The notes under the pieces were generated by a model. That model saw nothing but the letters and a program-made list of their open reading frames with translations, made no database searches and had not been told where the DNA came from. From a virus: 23,350 nucleotides of DNA. This document shows positions 14,284 to 20,990 of this stretch, piece by piece (position 1 is the first letter of the stretch; every line of letters begins with the position of its first letter). The position numbers and the translations under genes are program-made. The stretch spans positions 1 through 23,350 of IMG/VR virus record IMGVR_UViG_3300042870_001718; one strand, written 5' to 3'.

Positions 14284-17115
14284 ATGGCACTCAAGCACGA
14301 CAAAGACGGTTTTTTGGTAGGGCGCGGCGGCAAGGATGTGTTGCAGATTATTCACGACAACACCAAAGACATTCTTGCGCAAATCCACGGAAAAATCAAA
14401 CCGCCCACCAACCCACAACCACGCCTAAAAATTGGCGTGCAGATTGCCAATTCAGCACCAAAACCACGCGCACCCAAAGCACCCAGCGCATCGTTTGGTT
14501 TAAAAAATCGCGATGCACAAGGCCAGTTTGTAAATGCAAACAGCAACCCCACGCGCCTGCCCGCTGCAACCGTTAAACAAAACAAAGTCACCTCAGACGC
14601 AGCCGTGGAGGCAAAAAAAAGCAACAAAGAACAGATAAAACTGCTCAAACGGATTGCCAACAAGGGCAGCTCAGGCGACTCCACCAGTAAGTCACCAAAA
14701 ATCCCCGATGTTTTTGGGGGTGGTAAGGGCAAAATGGCGCGCTTTTTTGGGCGCACAGGTCGCGCACTCAAAGGCGCTGGCGGCAAGTTGCTTGGCGGCG
14801 CGGCCTTGGCCAAGCTGGGCGGATTTTTTGGGCGTGGCGGTTCAAAAGGTGGGCTGGATGGTGCGGCCGCCAAAGCAGGCGGCATTGGCGGCAAACTGCT
14901 TGATGGCCTTAAAGGTATTGGCGGCGGCGCACGAGCGGCGGGCGGGCTTTTAAAACGCATCCCACTACTTGGCGCAGCCATCACAGGTCTGTTTGCCCTA
15001 AGCGATATGGACACCATCAACAAAGACAGCTCACTCACGGACGAACAAAAATCCACCAAAAAAGCTGGTGTGACTGGTGGTGCGGCTGGCGCATTGGGCG
15101 GCATGGCAGCTGGCGCGGCAATCGGCACAATGATATTCCCCGGTGTAGGCACAGTCATTGGCGGCATCATCGGCGGGATTGGCGGCGAAAAAATCGGCAA
15201 AACCGTGGGCGAATGGCTGTACAAGCGCGACTGGAAAAGCGCGTGGGACAACACCCGCAGCGCCCTAAGCTCAGGCTGGTCGTGGATGACCATCAGCATT
15301 AAAGGCTTTGCGGACACCGCATGGACGAGCTTTACCGCCGCATGGAAAACAACCACGGACGGCATCACCCTAAAATTCACCGAAATCAAAGAGGCGTTTT
15401 TAGCCAAAGCAACCAGCTTTTTTGACGGCGTAAAAAACGCATGGGATGCAGCCAAGGAGCTGGTCACAGGCGGCGACCCGCCAACACCATCAGGAGACAC
15501 ACCGCCAGCAGGCGGCGGCGATTCACCCGCGCCACAAGCGCCACAAGGTACGGTTACGCGCAATAAAACGTTTGACGAAAAAATGAGAGACGGAAAAAAG
15601 TCTGGCGAAGTCCGCGACCAATTGGTTGTTGAAAAGGGGCGATTGCTTGCAAAAAAAGCAAAAGACGCGATTCCTTACGGTTGGTTTGGCGGGTATAAAG
15701 ACAAAGCTGATTCTGACGCATCAATTAAAAAGACCGCCGACAAAATCGCCACATTAGAAGAGGCACACAAAGTCCTTTATGCGGAAGCGATGAAAGAAAC
15801 GACAACCGCCCCGCCTGAGGGGGGCAGTAAAACGCTTCTTGGTAAAGCAGTGGATAAATTAACGCCTAAGGTCGAAGCTTTAGGGGGCAAAATAAGCGCA
15901 GTGGTTGGAGGCAAGGGCGGGGGCGGTTATTCGCCAACCAGCGCAACCGTTGGCGCAGTTGGTGGTGAACTCATGCCGTTTTTGAGTGCCTTAAAAAAAA
16001 TTAATGAACAATGTGTTTCACTGGTCAAAGCCGCAACCAAAAACAACGCATCTACCAGCGAATGGCGCAGGGGTGTATCAGCGGCAGATGGTACGCTGGT
16101 AAAAGGGCAGGGGATTGCCACGTTCTTGGATCGTAAATTTAATCAGTCAAATAAATACGATGAGGGAAAAGGCGGGCAAGAGGGAAAGAACAAAGACCAC
16201 GCAATGATTTTTGACAGCTATGTAAAAGACGCGGTCGGGAAAATCGTTGGACTCGTGGCTTATGAGACCTACCGTGGCTCGGGCGGCGTTAAGAAAAAAA
16301 CCTACATGTTCGGCCAAGGCGTAGGTGAAAAAAACGCGTCAAATTACGCCGCCATCAATGTGGGCGGCAACCCGCTTGCAATGGGTGCGGTAACTGACGG
16401 CGGCAATGGCGGGGCGCAGACTGCGTCTTATAGTACAAAAGGCGTTGACCCAAACAAAGCTGCAAGGGTTGAGGCGCTGAACGCACAAAATAATTTGCCA
16501 ACAGGTATGCTGGCAGGTGTTTGGGAGCAAGAGACCAAAAGCGGCAGGGATGTACGAAACTCACCAAAAGGTGCAAAAGGTCATTTTCAGTTCATGCCGG
16601 CAACTGCTGCTGACATGGGAATTGCGGGCAAAGAAAATGATTTTAACGCGGCCTCCGAAGCCGCTGCTAAATATTTAAGCCAGCTTTATAAAATGTTTGG
16701 TGGCGATGTAAATAAAACCTTGGCTGCTTATAATTGGGGTTCAGGGAACGTTTCAAAAAAAGGGTTGGGGAATGCGCCAAGAGAAACAAGAAATTATATG
16801 CGCGATATTGGTTCGTTTATGCAAAACCGTGCAGGCAAGATTGCCTCGGCAAGTCCACCACCTATCCTAACCGCCATAAAAGCCCCAACAGTACCAACGA
16901 TGCCCGCATTCAAAGCGCCCGATTATGCCATCCCCACCTTTGTTGCGGCCAACACGAGCGGCGGCACGAATGGCAAGGGCGGCAAAGGCGGCGGCGCTGA
17001 CGGCTTCGATTACTCAGGCGCAAGCAATGTCGCCTTGGCACAAATACCCGTGTCGCAGCGCGTCAGTAATGACAGAATAGCGTGGACGGCTGGCGGTGGA
17101 ATTGGGATGGGGTGA
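14284..17115 (+). CDS. Tape-measure-like virion protein with amidase and lytic transglycosylase domains
   Basis: A 943-residue protein. Residues 140-310 hold a Gly/Ala-rich hydrophobic stretch (GGAAGALGGMAAGAAIGTMIFPGVGTVIGGIIGG), as in tail tape measures that insert in the membrane. Pro/Gly linkers (about 395-420 and 540-560) separate the enzymatic parts. At 574-660, NEQCVSLVKA (Cys577), TSEWRRGV, GQGIATFLD and KDHAMIF (His639) resemble the BPSL0067/CHAP-like cysteine amidases. At 727-840, LAGVWEQETKSG (probable catalytic Glu750), GAKGHFQFMPATA (763-775) and AAYNWGSGNV form a soluble-lytic-transglycosylase domain. The C-terminus is Gly-rich. Together these would open peptidoglycan during DNA injection. 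Tape length cannot be checked against tail length here. It follows the protease gene by 50 bases. Confidence 0.75.
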   Translation: MALKHDKDGFLVGRGGKDVLQIIHDNTKDILAQIHGKIKPPTNPQPRLKIGVQIANSAPKPRAPKAPSASFGLKNRDAQGQFVNANSNPTRLPAATVKQNKVTSDAAVEAKKSNKEQIKLLKRIANKGSSGDSTSKSPKIPDVFGGGKGKMARFFGRTGRALKGAGGKLLGGAALAKLGGFFGRGGSKGGLDGAAAKAGGIGGKLLDGLKGIGGGARAAGGLLKRIPLLGAAITGLFALSDMDTINKDSSLTDEQKSTKKAGVTGGAAGALGGMAAGAAIGTMIFPGVGTVIGGIIGGIGGEKIGKTVGEWLYKRDWKSAWDNTRSALSSGWSWMTISIKGFADTAWTSFTAAWKTTTDGITLKFTEIKEAFLAKATSFFDGVKNAWDAAKELVTGGDPPTPSGDTPPAGGGDSPAPQAPQGTVTRNKTFDEKMRDGKKSGEVRDQLVVEKGRLLAKKAKDAIPYGWFGGYKDKADSDASIKKTADKIATLEEAHKVLYAEAMKETTTAPPEGGSKTLLGKAVDKLTPKVEALGGKISAVVGGKGGGGYSPTSATVGAVGGELMPFLSALKKINEQCVSLVKAATKNNASTSEWRRGVSAADGTLVKGQGIATFLDRKFNQSNKYDEGKGGQEGKNKDHAMIFDSYVKDAVGKIVGLVAYETYRGSGGVKKKTYMFGQGVGEKNASNYAAINVGGNPLAMGAVTDGGNGGAQTASYSTKGVDPNKAARVEALNAQNNLPTGMLAGVWEQETKSGRDVRNSPKGAKGHFQFMPATAADMGIAGKENDFNAASEAAAKYLSQLYKMFGGDVNKTLAAYNWGSGNVSKKGLGNAPRETRNYMRDIGSFMQNRAGKIASASPPPILTAIKAPTVPTMPAFKAPDYAIPTFVAANTSGGTNGKGGKGGGADGFDYSGASNVALAQIPVSQRVSNDRIAWTAGGGIGMG

Positions 17116-17131
17116 TTTAAAGCCTTGCGCA

Positions 17132-17160
17132 TTGACTGGACACCGAAAAATGGCTATTAT
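17132..17160 (+). promoter_or_regulatory. Sigma70-type promoter of the accessory operon
   Basis: TTGACT (17132-17137), a 17-base spacer and TATTAT (17155-17160), each 5 of 6 to consensus. It begins 17 bases after the tape-measure stop and about 42 bases before the next ATG. It would let the accessory genes be expressed from a prophage independently of late transcription. Confidence 0.7.
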
Positions 17161-17201
17161 TCGCGCATTAGAGTTTCAATTGTCAATGAAAGGAGAAAAT
17201 C

Positions 17202-17402
17202 ATGTTTGAATTTTTGATTTACCCGCCATCATTTAATAATGAGTCGCAGGTTAATGCGGCAAACAACATTCCAATTCATGTCGCCGCACAAGGTATGATG
17301 TCCTTGGCTATGGGTGCAACTGTTCAACAGTTTAACGATGCTTGTGAAAGAGTATGCTATGACAAAAAAACCAAAGTCAGCAGCCCCAGTAAGGAAGCCT
17401 GA
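17202..17402 (+). CDS. Small accessory protein, unknown function
   Basis: A 66-residue protein with a strong AAAGGAG seven bases before its ATG, and the promoter at 17132 just upstream. The sequence begins MFEFLIYPPSFNNESQVNAA and contains no signal peptide or recognisable motif; HVAAQGMMSLAMG is mildly hydrophobic. Its last 44 bases overlap the start of the DUF2335 gene in another frame, so the two are probably translationally linked. I do not recognise the family. Confidence 0.55.
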   Translation: MFEFLIYPPSFNNESQVNAANNIPIHVAAQGMMSLAMGATVQQFNDACERVCYDKKTKVSSPSKEA

Positions 17403-17757
17403 TATTTTGGGAGAAAGCCAGCAAGCCAAGCAGGTAGGCGGTTTTATGCAGATGCAGTCCAAGCAAGAGGTAAAAACGATATTTGACCCCGAAATTGTTA
17501 GGCAATATTCTGAAATGGTTCAAGATGCACCAGAGAGGATTCTAAAAATATTTGAGGAAAACAATAGGGTGGAGCGCTCAATTAGAGAGCGCCCATTCCA
17601 AGAAAGTAAACGTAGAGACTGGATGGGGTACAGCTTAACCGTTAGTATACTGGCCGCAACTTGCTTTTTTGCTTACATTGATAAACCTTGGCTTTATGGT
17701 ACGACGTTGATTGTGTTTCTTGGTATTGTTGTAAAAAATTTTATTGTACGAAAATAA
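17359..17757 (+). CDS. DUF2335-family inner-membrane protein
   Basis: A 132-residue protein. The start ATG at 17359 follows GAAAGAG and gives MTKKPKSAAPV; a longer frame from 17314 lacks a ribosome site. PEIVRQYSEMVQDAPERILKIFEENNRVERSIRE (residues 44-76) is the family core as I know it: a helix with PE..+.Y...V..APERI+ then E.E.R. Two hydrophobic segments follow (about 90-106 and 111-128), ending KNFIVRK. Function of the family is unknown; many copies are prophage-borne. Its 3' end plus terminator is duplicated at 19190. A second membrane protein of similar layout lies on the other strand at 20315. Confidence 0.7.
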   Translation: MTKKPKSAAPVRKPDILGESQQAKQVGGFMQMQSKQEVKTIFDPEIVRQYSEMVQDAPERILKIFEENNRVERSIRERPFQESKRRDWMGYSLTVSILAATCFFAYIDKPWLYGTTLIVFLGIVVKNFIVRK

Positions 17758-17780
17758 AACCCCGCGATTGCGGGGTTTTT
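17720..17780 (+). repeat. Direct repeat, copy 1: DUF2335 3' end plus terminator
   Basis: The 30 bases from 17720 (TTGGTATTGTTGTAAAAAAT and on, ending TTATTGTAC) recur identically at 19190. After that the copies continue with few differences through the stop codon and terminator (CCCCGCG..TGCGGGGTTTTT). Here the repeat encodes the last residues GIVVKNFIVRK. Confidence 0.9.
17757..17780 (+). terminator. Rho-independent terminator after DUF2335 gene
   Basis: AAACCCCGC (17757-17765) pairs with GCGGGGTTT (17770-17778) around GATT, with a T run. It overlaps the stop codon region of the DUF2335 gene. Confidence 0.9.
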
Positions 17781-17888
17781 ATGGTGAGTATGGATTGGGA
17801 TGGGGTAATTTGTTTGAGCGCAAAAACCATGGTCTTGGTGTTAGCATTAACTTGTCGGTTGTAGTCAACGCATGATTTTGCATGAGCG

Positions 17889-17919
17889 TTGACACAAAGA
17901 GCAAATAATGAGGTAATAT
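17889..17919 (+). promoter_or_regulatory. Promoter of the lipoprotein-adhesin pair
   Basis: TTGACA (17889-17894, perfect -35), a 19-base spacer and TAATAT (17914-17919). The spacer is slightly long. Predicted start is about 60 bases before the lipoprotein ATG. The 109 bases from the terminator to this promoter contain no gene that I can see. Confidence 0.6.
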
Positions 17920-17989
17920 TGCGAACTTTTAGTGGCATCATTGGGATTTGGCGATACATTTAGTTAAATATTTACACATAAGGGTTAAG

Positions 17990-18760
17990 ATGAAAAGAAT
18001 AGTAGGGGTTGTTTGTTTATCAATTATGGCAGCTGTGAGCCTGCCAGCATGTTCAAAAAAAGAGCAAAAAACAGAGGTGGCCGCACCTGTTGTTAAGCAA
18101 AAAGAAGAGCTGATTAAAGATTTTGCCGCTGTTTGGAGTACAAGCGATGAAACGGTAACTATTGATTACTCAAACAATCAGGTTTTAATGTTGGTTGGTG
18201 ATGAGCGTATTGACTTAACGTTGGGTGATTCTGACGTGCAAAACGAGACAGTGAATTTACTTAACGCGTCAGGCGAAATCACAACGCTAAGGAAGAATTG
18301 GAACGCGGATAAAACCGCTTACCAGTTGAGTCTTACAAACCCAAAAGGTAACAGAATGTTGTTGGGGTTCGTTCGGAAAATAACCAATGATGACAAAAAT
18401 CGAATTGCGAGCCTCGCCAATAAGCAGGCTCAGGTAGATGCACAAAAGGCAAATGAAGTTATTGAGGCAGATAAGCAGGCTTTGGCAGCAGGTCAAAACG
18501 CTTACAATGAAGCAAGGGTTCAAAACAAATCTGCGAGGACTGAGTTGAACGAGCTTTGGAATGGCTTGGATGAGGAGATTAAAAATGCCTTGATCACGGA
18601 ACAACGTCAGTGGGTTTTGCGGAAGAAAAAAGAGTGCGGCGAACCCAACAAGAGTACTAAGGTATCGTTTAGCGCAGAAGAATTTGAATCAGCTACTGAA
18701 AGCCTAGAGTGTGACACCAATATGACGAATGGTAGAATTTCTGAAATAAAAGGAGAATAA
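17990..18760 (+). CDS. Lipoprotein with LprI-type (DUF1311) lysozyme-inhibitor domain
   Basis: A 256-residue protein. The ATG at 17990 with AAGGG upstream is chosen over 17948 because it gives a clean lipoprotein signal (MKRIVGVVCLSIMAAVSLPAC, lipobox LPAC with Cys21). Residues 45-135 form a beta-rich domain of unknown type; 140-185 is a long Gln/Ala/Lys helix. Residues about 185-256 match the LprI family: LNELWNGLDEEIKNALITEQRQWVLRKKKEC with Trp208, Cys216, and LEC with Cys241, the conserved AQRxWxxxRxxxC pattern. LprI-type proteins can inhibit lysozyme at the cell surface. Inference: a prophage moron protecting the host from external lysozyme, or the phage's own virion transglycosylase. It is translationally coupled to the next gene, which starts 2 bases later. 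Confidence 0.7.
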   Translation: MKRIVGVVCLSIMAAVSLPACSKKEQKTEVAAPVVKQKEELIKDFAAVWSTSDETVTIDYSNNQVLMLVGDERIDLTLGDSDVQNETVNLLNASGEITTLRKNWNADKTAYQLSLTNPKGNRMLLGFVRKITNDDKNRIASLANKQAQVDAQKANEVIEADKQALAAGQNAYNEARVQNKSARTELNELWNGLDEEIKNALITEQRQWVLRKKKECGEPNKSTKVSFSAEEFESATESLECDTNMTNGRISEIKGE

Positions 18761-18761
18761 C

Positions 18762-19151
18762 ATGTCCTTTAAGTATTTAGCCACGCTGTTGTTGGCTTTC
18801 GTATCTTTTAACTCATTCGCCAACGATAGTGATAATGAGCGCTGGATGCATGTTAGCGAGTCAAGCAGTACGTTTATTTATTTAGACAAAAAGACATTGA
18901 CTGACACCTCGTTTTGGGTAAAACATTTGGTTAAGCCGGAAAAGATAGCTACGGCAAAGAAAAAAAGTACGATGGTGCATTATTCTTATAATTGCGAAAA
19001 ACGAATGTTAGGAGAACAGTCTTCCGTAGTTACAACTCTAACTGGAGGCACAGTAAGCTCGGAAGGTAAGGGGGGGCTTTATTTGGTCATACCCGATTCT
19101 ATTGGCGAGGATATTCTTGACGCTGCGTGTGAGGCTTATTCCAATAGGTGA
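18762..19151 (+). CDS. Secreted surface-adhesin-E-like protein
   Basis: A 129-residue protein with AAAGGAG inside the end of the previous gene. Residues 1-20 (MSFKYLATLLLAFVSFNSFA) form a signal peptide. The mature part starts NDSDNERWMHVSESSSTFIYLDKKTL, then a strand with WVKHLVK, HYSYNCEKRM (a Cys near 80) and VIPDSIGEDILDAAC. W..v..s....YlD..tl, a central Cys and a P.S...IL...C ending are typical of the surface-adhesin protein E family (PF16747). The two cysteines probably form a disulphide in the periplasm or at the surface. Whether it truly binds host tissue is not known from sequence. It forms a two-gene operon with the LprI-like lipoprotein. Confidence 0.6.
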   Translation: MSFKYLATLLLAFVSFNSFANDSDNERWMHVSESSSTFIYLDKKTLTDTSFWVKHLVKPEKIATAKKKSTMVHYSYNCEKRMLGEQSSVVTTLTGGTVSSEGKGGLYLVIPDSIGEDILDAACEAYSNR

Positions 19152-19189
19152 TTTAACTCGCAGGTAGATGTTGATAATATTCGATGATA

Positions 19190-19251
19190 TTGGTATTGTT
19201 GTAAAAAATTTTATTGTACAAAAGTAAAAACCCCGCGCGTGCGGGGTTTTT
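19190..19251 (+). repeat. Direct repeat, copy 2: orphan DUF2335 3' end plus terminator
   Basis: Repeats 17720-17780. It translates as GIVVKNFIVQK and a stop codon, with no upstream DUF2335 coding sequence, so it is a remnant rather than a gene. Differences from copy 1 include RK to QK, one extra A and a changed hairpin loop (GCGT instead of GATT). Confidence 0.9.
19226..19251. terminator. Bidirectional terminator between convergent operons
   Basis: AAAAACCCCGC (19226-19236) pairs with GCGGGGTTTTT (19241-19251) around GCGT. The A tract on the left and the T tract on the right make it work in both directions. It closes the + strand adhesin operon and the - strand antirepressor gene, whose stop codon is at 19260-19262. 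Confidence 0.9.
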
Positions 19252-19259
19252 GCAAGGGT

Positions 19260-20012
19260 TTAAGCCACCAACCACTTGGGCATGTCATTGTGTACCATGC
19301 CCAATGCGTCAATGCCGCTGGTGAGTTGTCGTGCCATGTTCCACAGGTTGATTGCCGCCTTGCGTGGTACAAGCATCATGCCGTCAGGGACTTTGAATGT
19401 GGCGGGTTGAGACTGTGGCAATGCAACGGGTGCATGCGCCCAGTCGTCAGGGTTTAATCCGATGGGGTCAGCTTTGAAGTATGCACAGGATTTTGCGTAT
19501 GACTGCGGCGTGAGGTTGTCCAGCCTGTTAAAACCATTTGCTTCTTGTACGGCTGTCCATACTTTTTGAAAGTGCAACCCTGTTTTTGATACGCGGTCGC
19601 TTACCAATGATTTTAAGTGTTGCTTTTGGGCGGGGGTTGCGAGCTGGGTTTGTTGCGCCGCAACTTTTGGCATGAAGTGGTTAAAAAGCACGTCGAAGCA
19701 TTCGGTTTGGTATTGAATCAACGTGTCGCGGATTTCGGGACGCACGCGGTTTGAGTCTACGCCGAATAACCAGCCGTTCAATACGGATAATGGCAAAGCC
19801 AAAACTTCGCGTGACTTACCGTCTTGGGCAACTGCCTTTATCATACAGGCGGTTGCACTCAAGACTGGGTGGCGGGCGATTCGTTGGCGTTGTGCCTCCC
19901 AATCAAGGCCGATGTTTTCGACGATTGAGCGCATTGCTACGTATGGCTTTTCGTTGTGATTTAAAACAGTGATTGATTGTTCGTGAAATTGAACTGTTGA
20001 TAATTCAGACAT
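19260..20012 (-). CDS. ant: Phage antirepressor with P22_AR_N domain
   Basis: A 250-residue protein. The start at 20012 has AAGGAG seven bases away. Residues about 5-125 match the P22 antirepressor N-terminal domain: VQFHEQSITVLNHNEKPYVAMRSIVENIGLDWEAQRQRIARHPVLS, LALPLSVLNGWLFGVDSNRVRPEIRDTLIQYQTECFDVLFNHF. The C-terminal half (LKSLVSDRVSKTGLHFQKVWTAVQEANGFNRLDNL) resembles the C-terminal parts of related antirepressors. Such proteins bind and inactivate phage repressors, promoting induction. A C4-type RNA and its target lie immediately upstream on the same strand, as in P1 and P7 immI, but no icd-like gene lies between C4 and this gene. The repressor it would attack is not in this window. 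Confidence 0.8.
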   Translation of the reverse strand: MSELSTVQFHEQSITVLNHNEKPYVAMRSIVENIGLDWEAQRQRIARHPVLSATACMIKAVAQDGKSREVLALPLSVLNGWLFGVDSNRVRPEIRDTLIQYQTECFDVLFNHFMPKVAAQQTQLATPAQKQHLKSLVSDRVSKTGLHFQKVWTAVQEANGFNRLDNLTPQSYAKSCAYFKADPIGLNPDDWAHAPVALPQSQPATFKVPDGMMLVPRKAAINLWNMARQLTSGIDALGMVHNDMPKWLVA

Positions 20013-20019
20013 GGTCTTA

Positions 20020-20060
20020 CTCCTTCAGGTGAGATTTTCAATGTACCCCTGTTCATGGGG
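20020..20060 (-). promoter_or_regulatory. Antirepressor ribosome-binding region and C4 target
   Basis: On the - strand, CCUGAAG (20023-20029) overlaps the AAGGAG ribosome site and is perfectly complementary to the CUUCAGG in the C4 hairpin loop (20083-20089). Upstream, a CCCC/GGGG hairpin (20046-20049 with 20057-20060) presents UGAACA (20050-20055) in its loop, complementary to UGUUCA of C4 (20074-20079). Base pairing at both points would block translation of the antirepressor. Confidence 0.6.
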
Positions 20061-20062
20061 GC

Positions 20063-20142
20063 GGTCGAGCACTTGAACACAGCCTGAAGACTGCTAACGG
20101 CGTTTACCTTTCGGCTATTGCATTACCGTTCACTACTCGACC
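20063..20142 (-). ncRNA. c4: C4-type antisense RNA
   Basis: An 80-base RNA bounded by a perfect 7-base outer stem (GGTCGAG with CTCGACC). It then shows a TGAAC/GTTCA stem, an arm with CGGTAATGCAATAGCCG and AAAGGTAAACGCCG, and a hairpin GCAG/CUGU displaying UCUUCAGG. The overall sequence and the position directly upstream of an antirepressor match my memory of the C4 antisense RNA family of phages P1, P7 and relatives. There C4 is cut from the same transcript and blocks the antirepressor ribosome site. The loop complementarity described at 20023-20029 supports the same mechanism here. The 302 bases between antirepressor and the next gene (20013-20314) hold this RNA, its promoter, a partial inverted copy and a terminator. 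Confidence 0.75.
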
Positions 20143-20220
20143 ATTGAAAAATCATCAACCAACCAAGGGGAACGATTTTGTATGGACGAAAAAAAAGCAC
20201 AGTTTGCGGATGTGAGACCG

Positions 20221-20242
20221 CTTCAGGATTCGTGTGTTCAAG
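20221..20242. repeat. Inverted partial copy of the C4 interaction segment (target mimic)
   Basis: CTTCAGG (20221-20227) and TGTGTTCAAG (20233-20242) are exact inverted copies of 20083-20089 and 20072-20081 within C4. On the - strand transcript they read CUUGAACACA..CCUGAAG, that is, complementary to C4 and like the antirepressor target. Placed 5-26 bases after the predicted start of the C4 transcript. Confidence 0.7.
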
Positions 20243-20253
20243 CACTTGGCGCA

Positions 20254-20282
20254 ATCATAACCCCGTTTCAAAAAGAAATCAA
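20254..20282 (-). promoter_or_regulatory. Promoter of the C4-antirepressor transcript
   Basis: On the - strand: TTGATT (20282-20277), a 17-base spacer and TATGAT (20259-20254). The -10 is 5 of 6 to consensus and the -35 4 of 6. Predicted start is near 20247, just before the C4-target mimic. Confidence 0.6.
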
Positions 20283-20288
20283 ATTAAA

Positions 20289-20311
20289 AAAACCACCGTG
20301 ATGGTGGTTTT
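20289..20311. terminator. Terminator of the membrane-protein operon
   Basis: AAAACCACC (20289-20297) pairs with GGTGGTTTT (20303-20311) around GTGAT. On the - strand it lies 3 bases after the stop of the gene at 20315 and ends in a T7 run. It insulates that operon from the C4 promoter directly downstream. It could also work for a + strand transcript. Confidence 0.85.
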
Positions 20312-20314
20312 GTT

Positions 20315-20713
20315 TTATTCCGTGTCCGCTCGTTCGTTACTTTTACTTTTTGCCTTACCTGCCAAGTATCCTGCAATCAGGCCACCTCCAATTTTCGCAA
20401 GGTCTCCAGCCAATATTGCTTGCCCCATATAAACAAGCCCAAGAATCCCAAAAATGGATAATGCGCCAAGCCATAAGTGCCAACGTAGGTTTTTCTCGTG
20501 ACCTTTGAGCATCATTTCGCGCGTTTCTCTGCGGTCTTGAGCGTGCAAGTCCATTGCTTTCATGGATTGCTCATGGTTCAGGCTCAACTCTTGCGTGCGT
20601 GTATCAAGCTCGCGCTGTCGGACTTCAAGCTCTCGTGTTTGGTTTGCTATAAATGATTCTGCTATCGCGTGAGAGTCCCTGTTTGTTGACTCTCCAACCC
20701 CTGTGCCGCTCAT
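20315..20713 (-). CDS. Coiled-coil membrane protein, unknown function
   Basis: A 132-residue protein. Residues 18-75 form a charged heptad-like helix (NQTRELEVRQRELDTRTQELSLNHEQSMKAMDLHAQDRRETRE). Two hydrophobic segments follow (about 79-99 and 105-119), then a basic, polar tail (KAKSKSNERADTE). No signal peptide. This layout (long helix then membrane hairpin) is like that of the DUF2335 protein at 17359, but the sequences are not obviously related. Its ATG overlaps the preceding gene's TGA (ATGA at 20713-20710), indicating coupled translation. Possible roles include superinfection exclusion or anchoring of a cytoplasmic sensor; neither is supported by a recognised domain. Confidence 0.7.
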   Translation of the reverse strand: MSGTGVGESTNRDSHAIAESFIANQTRELEVRQRELDTRTQELSLNHEQSMKAMDLHAQDRRETREMMLKGHEKNLRWHLWLGALSIFGILGLVYMGQAILAGDLAKIGGGLIAGYLAGKAKSKSNERADTE

Positions 20714-20898
20714 TTCATGCCCACCAAAACAGGGGTTTTAAATTTAACCTGAACGTGTCCAAAATTTCTAGACCCAATTGTTGGCGGTACGAATCGGGAT
20801 GATTCGATATTTTCTTTTTGCTTGTCCGTTAAAGCCACAAACTCTTCGGGCTTCATGGATTTTGTAGACGTTGGCATAAAAAGATCTTGATGTGACAT
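20710..20898 (-). CDS. Small accessory protein, unknown function
   Basis: A 62-residue protein starting at the ATG at 20898, with AAGGAG seven bases upstream; a longer frame from 20961 has no ribosome site. The sequence MSHQDLFMPTSTKSMKPEEF is followed by a predicted helix (VALTDKQKENIESSRF) and a C-terminal, basic strand region (HVQVKFKTPVLVG). There is no membrane segment. First gene of a two-gene operon driven by the promoter at 21019-20991 and possibly controlled by the palindrome at 20949-20981. I do not recognise it. Confidence 0.6.
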   Translation of the reverse strand: MSHQDLFMPTSTKSMKPEEFVALTDKQKENIESSRFVPPTIGSRNFGHVQVKFKTPVLVGMK

Positions 20899-20948
20899 GT
20901 CTTTCTCCTTGATTAAACATGAATTGCTTGCTTTCACATTGTGAAAAT

Positions 20949-20981
20949 AGACCGATTTCAAGTGTGCCTCGAAATCAGTCT
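20949..20981. promoter_or_regulatory. Operator-like palindrome at the start site of the - strand operon
   Basis: AGACCGATTTC (20949-20959) and GAAATCAGTCT (20971-20981) are 11-base inverted arms with one mismatch and an 11-base centre. It begins about 10 bases after the -10 hexamer, at the predicted transcription start, a usual place for a repressor operator. A half-site, GACTGATTTC, also occurs at 14239-14248 before the tape-measure gene. Confidence 0.6.
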
Positions 20982-20990
20982 GTTGCGTAA

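Noticed and set aside
14352-15563. 403-codon open frame on the - strand inside the tape-measure gene
   Set aside because: Pro/Ala/Ser-rich translation with no domain, opposite to a recognised gene; the openness is a by-product of the Gly/Ala-rich tape-measure codons.
18300-18339. GGAACG with TACAAA nearby in the lipoprotein gene
   Set aside because: Inside a coding sequence and one base out of the exact spacing; treated as chance.
20169-20207. A fifth GGAACG box on the + strand
   Set aside because: No -10-like hexamer at the 27-base spacing (GTTTGC there).
20182-20301. 39-codon + strand frame (MDEKKAQFADVRPLQDSC...) with an AAGGGGAA upstream
   Set aside because: It lies over the C4 promoter and target mimic, ends within a terminator hairpin, has a ribosome site too far from the ATG and no visible promoter. 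A small protein cannot be excluded.
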